From the NCBI RefSeq assembly GCF_015477765.1, contig NZ_JADLQQ010000013.1, positions 175,327 through 239,326 of the forward strand: DNA of 64,000 bases, given 5' to 3'. Both the position numbers and the translations under genes were made by a program. Every line of letters begins with the position of its first letter. Position 1 is the stretch's first letter. The notes under the pieces were generated by a model, which saw only the letters and a program-made list of their open reading frames with translations, ran no database searches and had not been told where the DNA came from. Source of the stretch: Nocardia transvalensis (GTDB taxonomy: Bacteria; Actinomycetota; Actinomycetes; Mycobacteriales; Mycobacteriaceae). Below, piece by piece: positions 60,757 to 64,000 of this stretch.

Positions 60757-61015
60757 GACAGGCAGCGGAGTCACCATCCGTGGCCGGTAACGTACAGCGG
60801 CAACGATCCAGCCACCGTCGGGCTGTCGGCCAAGGGGGCCGCGCTCTCCGGACCCAGACCAGGCTTCGGTCCGGCCGGGTGGGCATCATCCGACCGATAT
60901 GCGGCAATATCGGATGTTGCATATTGCAACGGTCCTTGTGCTGATGGCCAACTCCTCGCGGCATAGCGAGTCGTTGCGCCGGGGAGTGTCACTTCTTGGT
61001 GGTAGCCACGGCAGA

Positions 61016-62608
61016 TCAGTGAGCCGGCGGTGAAGAATCTCGAAGAGTCGGCCCACCGAACCACCGGCGCAGGGCGACCGACAGGGCGGACATATCCGGG
61101 TTCTCGTCGGCGGCCCAAGCGACGTACCCGTCGGGCCGGACGAGCAGCGCGGACCACGCCACCTGCTGCGCGGGTTTGATCGACACCACCCGTACCCGAG
61201 CTGCCCGGCCATCGACTGCATCCCGCACTGTCGCGTTATCGGCCAGATCCACGAGCAGCGCACGTCCGTCCGCGCAATGGTCGCCAACGCGTGTGCCGTC
61301 GGCCAGCTCGATGTCCGGGGCGGGCGCTCCGACCAGGTCGTGGTCCCCGGACTCGTACCGGTGCAGTACGCCGGATAGCTTGGTTAGCACATAGGTCGCG
61401 CCGTCGGGCGTGGAGATAAGGTCGGTGAGCACGTTGCGCAGTGCCAGGCTGCGCGCATCGGTTCGCATGGCGGCGACTTGTGCGCGCGTCCACTCCAACA
61501 CCCACTTGCCGACCGGATGCCGCTCGGCGGTGTAGGTGTCGAGCAAATCCTCTGGCGCCGTACCCTTCACAACGGCGGCGAGTTTCCAACCCAGGTTCAC
61601 CGCGTCACCGATGCCGAGGTTCTGCCCTTGCCCGCCCAATGGCGAATGCACGTGTGCCGCATCGCCGGCCAGCAGCACCCGACCCAGTCGATACGTGTTC
61701 GCCTGTCGCGTGTGGTCGGTGAAGCGAGTAGCCGAGTGGATCGCGGTGACTTCGACGTCGACACCTGCCACCTTCCGTACCGTCGCCTCCAACTCCGCCG
61801 GCGTGATGGGGGCTTCACGATCTTCCGGTGGACCGTCGAACTCGACGGTGACCACCCGCCCCGGGTATGGCCCATGCAGATAAACGCCGCCATCGGTGCG
61901 ATTCCACCCCGCTCGCAGTTTCTCGTGACCGATCATGTCGACAACGAACTGGCGCGCCGTGACTTCCGGGTCTACACCGGGGAATTCGAACCCGGCGAGC
62001 TTGCGCACGACACTGCGCCCACCGTCGGCGCCCACCAGCCATTCGCCTCGAACCGTGCGCCCGTCGCCCAATCCGACTGTGACACCGTCACCGTCGGCGG
62101 TGAATCCGGCGACTTCGGCGCCGCGCAGCACCGTGACGCCGAGGTCGGCCGCACGCTCATTCAGCAGCGCCTCGATCTCCTGCTGCGACACCAGGATCAC
62201 GCCGGCCGCCGGTCCGGCATGCGTGAACATCGGACCCGTGAAATCAACCAGACCGGTGTCGAGCACGATACCCGCGAAGTGAGCTCCGACCGGACCGCCG
62301 CCGACAGCGTTCTCGATTCCCTTGGACGCCAGGAACTTCTGCGTCCGCTCCACTGCGGCGTCGTGCCGCTCCTGCAGTTGCGGCAACATGCCACGCCGGT
62401 AAAAGGCTTGACCCGTCGCTAAGTTCACGTACCCGGCTTTCATCGTCGGGTCGATACTCGTGAGCCGCTCGATCACCAGCACGTCGACGCCGACCAACCC
62501 CAGCTCGCACGCCAACATCAGGCCCACTGGGCCACCTCCGGCAATCACCACGGAGTAGTCGGCGGCCCGGCTTGATCGACCACCTACGGCCTCATCCGAT
62601 GGAGCCAA
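61016..62608 (-). CDS. FAD-dependent aromatic monooxygenase
   Basis: This 530-residue protein is of the p-hydroxybenzoate-hydroxylase-like group. VVIAGGGPVGLMLACELG is the FAD-binding GxGxxG. VGADGGRSVVRKLAG is the DG motif. LLAGDAAHVHSPLGGQGQNL with GIGDAVNLGWKLA is the GD motif. A C-terminal thioredoxin-like domain (about 400-525) resembles rifampicin or phenol hydroxylases. The TTG start at 62608 has GAGAGG 8 nt upstream. Divergent TetR control suggests degradation or detoxification of an aromatic compound. Confidence 0.88.
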   Translation of the reverse strand: MAPSDEAVGGRSSRAADYSVVIAGGGPVGLMLACELGLVGVDVLVIERLTSIDPTMKAGYVNLATGQAFYRRGMLPQLQERHDAAVERTQKFLASKGIENAVGGGPVGAHFAGIVLDTGLVDFTGPMFTHAGPAAGVILVSQQEIEALLNERAADLGVTVLRGAEVAGFTADGDGVTVGLGDGRTVRGEWLVGADGGRSVVRKLAGFEFPGVDPEVTARQFVVDMIGHEKLRAGWNRTDGGVYLHGPYPGRVVTVEFDGPPEDREAPITPAELEATVRKVAGVDVEVTAIHSATRFTDHTRQANTYRLGRVLLAGDAAHVHSPLGGQGQNLGIGDAVNLGWKLAAVVKGTAPEDLLDTYTAERHPVGKWVLEWTRAQVAAMRTDARSLALRNVLTDLISTPDGATYVLTKLSGVLHRYESGDHDLVGAPAPDIELADGTRVGDHCADGRALLVDLADNATVRDAVDGRAARVRVVSIKPAQQVAWSALLVRPDGYVAWAADENPDMSALSVALRRWFGGPTLRDSSPPAH

Positions 62609-62677
62609 AAGGAATTCCTCTCAATCGTTGGTTGCGCTGGCCAAGGCTGACGCGGATAGCGTTTCCACCCTGGCGCA

Positions 62678-62702
62678 CTAAAGCAGTGTTTGACTGCGTT
62701 AG
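62678..62702. promoter_or_regulatory. Candidate TetR operator
   Basis: CTAAAGCAGT (62678-62687), a 5-nt spacer and ACTGCGTTAG (62693-62702) form a near-perfect inverted repeat. A further half-site ACTGCGTTAA lies at 62741-62750, just before the regulator start. This is the expected arrangement for autoregulation together with control of the divergent monooxygenase. Confidence 0.65.
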
Positions 62703-62760
62703 AGGACTATAAGGATGTTGCCGCACAAACGCAAGCGCCGACTGCGTTAAGGTGTGTGGT

Positions 62761-63327
62761 GTGAACGAGCGACAGCCAGTCCGACGGCCCGGCGGGCGCG
62801 CCGCCCGCGTCGGCGCGGCGGTCCACCGGGCCGTCACCGACCTGATCAGCGAACGCGGCTACGGCAACTTCACCGTCGGCGAGGTCGCAGCCCGCGCGGG
62901 CGTAGCCGACAGCAGCATCTACCGCCGGTGGGGCAATCTGGAAAGCCTGCTCACCGAGGTGGCGCTCACCCGCCTCAACGCGGTGTCACCGATGCCTGAC
63001 ACCGGGAGCCTGGACGGCGACCTGCGCACTTACGCGGCCCAAGTGGCCCGCGAAATCACCGGACCCGACGGCCCGGCGGTGCTACACCTGGCCGTCGCCC
63101 TGTCGAGCAACGGTCAGCAGGGCCTGCGGGCCGCTGACAACCTCCGCGCCGAACGCATGCGGCAACTGCAGTCCATGCTCGATCGCGCCCACGACCGCAG
63201 CGAGCACGCACCCGACGCGTTCGACGTGCTGGATCACATCCTGGCCCCGATGTACATCCGCGTCTTATTCGACATGGGCCCGCTCACCGCGGACTACATC
63301 GACAGGCTCGTCGACCGACTGCTGTGA
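62761..63327 (+). CDS. TetR-family transcriptional regulator
   Basis: This 188-residue protein has an N-terminal helix-turn-helix, FTVGEVAARAGVADSSIYRR WGN at about residues 35-58, and a TetR_C-type ligand domain ending LTADYIDRLVDRLL. The GTG start at 62761 has AAGG at the right distance; a GTG at 62752 is too close. It is divergent from the monooxygenase gene with candidate operators between, so it probably represses it in response to an aromatic ligand. Confidence 0.9.
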   Translation: MNERQPVRRPGGRAARVGAAVHRAVTDLISERGYGNFTVGEVAARAGVADSSIYRRWGNLESLLTEVALTRLNAVSPMPDTGSLDGDLRTYAAQVAREITGPDGPAVLHLAVALSSNGQQGLRAADNLRAERMRQLQSMLDRAHDRSEHAPDAFDVLDHILAPMYIRVLFDMGPLTADYIDRLVDRLL

Positions 63328-63937
63328 TCCCCGGTTCCCGCGATCACCCCTCGGACGTGGCGCCGGGCCCGGTCAGGTGCTCGGCCGACACGCACCCGGC
63401 CAGCTCGAGCATGCAACCCTTGGCTGGCTCACGCGGCCACGGCTGAATCCACCGGTGGGCGGGCCATCGACGCGGATCGGGGTGAGATCGATATCAGGTA
63501 TGGGCCGTAGGCGTCGGGTTCGTCGGCGAGCTCGTGACCCGAGTACTCGCCGAGAAGGCGGATGTACTCGGTCAGGTACAGCGGAACCTGCGCCAGATGC
63601 CGTACCGGAGGCTCACCGAGCATCGGAGCGATCGCGACGGATTTTTCGCCCGCAGGGACTTCCCCTACATCCTCAACTCGGCTACTTACAGCTCGCTTGC
63701 ACTGACTATATCCAGGGCGCCGGGCGGGCAAGCTCGGTTCAGCCGTCATCGATTGGCCGAAAGTTAACGGGCTGCGGCCAGGCACTCATCTGGCTGACCG
63801 CCCAGCGTGAGCTTCTTTTCACTGGATGAGCTGACACCGTTTCATCGGTTCCGGCAATCACGGACCAACTTCAGCTAGTGGTGCGTGATTCTGTTGTTCT
63901 TGCGTGAGGTCTTGTGCGGTGGTGTTGACTGTCGGGG
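63328..63937. other. Region without a confident gene
   Basis: About 610 bases. A minus-strand frame at 63429-63785 encodes LAQVPLYLTEYIRLLGEYSG and HELADEPDAYGPYLISISPR, which looks like protein, perhaps the end of a longer lost gene, but the upstream part is of low quality and no family is recognised. Confidence 0.3.
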
Positions 63938-64000
63938 GTGGAGTTGACGGCGGATCAGCGGGCCGAGTTGCGGGGTCTGATCAACAGCCCGGATGTGTCT
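63938..64000 (+). CDS. IS630-like transposase, N-terminal fragment cut by the window end
   Basis: A GTG at 63938 opens a frame, MELTADQRAELRGLINSPDV then S, that runs off the right edge. This opening is typical of IS630-family transposases (ELTxEQRAEL...). The terminal inverted repeat cannot be defined from the bases present. Confidence 0.55.
   Translation, partial: MELTADQRAELRGLINSPDVS

Noticed and set aside
63429..63785. 118-codon minus-strand frame as a gene
   Set aside because: Only part of it looks protein-like, there is no ribosome-binding site or family match, and the plus strand has an equally long frame; reported only as a note on the region.

Overview
The window is high-GC actinobacterial DNA, most likely Nocardia or a close mycolic-acid relative. 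The reasons are the GTG/TTG starts, long chains of ATGA-overlapping genes, an XRE/Scr1 regulator paired with DUF397, several Rv3651-like proteins, a cutinase-family protein and DUF574-type methyltransferases. Nearly all of it looks accessory. I saw no rRNA, tRNA or CRISPR array.

Layout. (1) 1-15.4 kb, minus strand: an almost unbroken operon for an actinobacterial conjugation apparatus. It holds a split VirD4/TraG coupling protein, a VirB4-like ATPase, an SCO6880-type protein, a VirB6/TrbL-like membrane protein, a TcpC-like protein, a small pilin-like membrane protein, two MinD/ParA-like proteins with degenerate P-loops, an M23+lytic transglycosylase+NlpC/P60 protein and a secreted cutinase-like protein. 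(2) 16-17.3 kb: a NUDIX hydrolase and a GNAT acetyltransferase. (3) 17.4-24.3 kb, minus strand: a seven-gene coupled operon around a 2-epi-5-epi-valiolone-synthase-like sugar phosphate cyclase, with a 6-phosphogluconolactonase, ROK kinase, two MDR dehydrogenases, a DegT aminotransferase and a divergent ribulose-phosphate-epimerase homologue. Opposite it lie an HTH regulator and an inositol-monophosphatase-like gene, followed by an alpha/beta hydrolase, a HAD phosphatase and a broken MurG-like glycosyltransferase. This looks like a C7-(amino)cyclitol pathway. (4) 29.3-35.8 kb: the Scr1/DUF397 regulator pair and a plus-strand chain of small proteins leading to a nucleoside hydrolase and a DUF574 methyltransferase. 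(5) 36-42 kb: three Rv3651-like PAS/GAF-type paralogues, a CYP102-like P450 and a small REQQIAM-motif protein. (6) 42-46 kb: a divergent pair of PD-(D/E)XK-type proteins (DUF2130 and Mrr-like). (7) 46.4-50.8 kb: small proteins, an HTH/AbrB/tyrosine-recombinase module, a paralogous pair of CxxxxC...CxxH proteins and recombinase debris. (8) 50.8-58.6 kb, minus strand: an operon with an inosamine/glycine-type amidinotransferase, a 12-codon ORF with a near-perfect ribosome-binding site, a strong hairpin, a preATP-grasp ligase, an HTTM (vitamin-K-carboxylase-like) membrane protein with a small partner, a MenD paralogue, an MFS exporter and an APH-family kinase. (9) 59-60.8 kb: a truncated large recombinase with its small partner. 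(10) 61-63.3 kb: an FAD monooxygenase and a divergent TetR regulator. The last 63 bases begin an IS630-like transposase.

The best candidate for an undescribed system is (8): a ribosomally encoded mini-peptide (MWDELDDVEHDT) next to an ATP-grasp ligase of the kind that joins a non-ribosomal acid to a ribosomal peptide, with an amidinotransferase that could make a guanidino building block. The HTTM protein plus MenD raises the further possibility of quinone-dependent chemistry on the acidic peptide. The second is the cyclitol operon (3). The third is a roughly 58-nt intergenic element present three times (15632-15689 minus, 40656-40714 plus, 46717-46774 plus). It sits just downstream of promoter-like hexamers in two copies and about 150-200 nt upstream of a start codon in all three, with a stem that varies in a compensatory way. 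It is a candidate 5'-UTR regulatory RNA.
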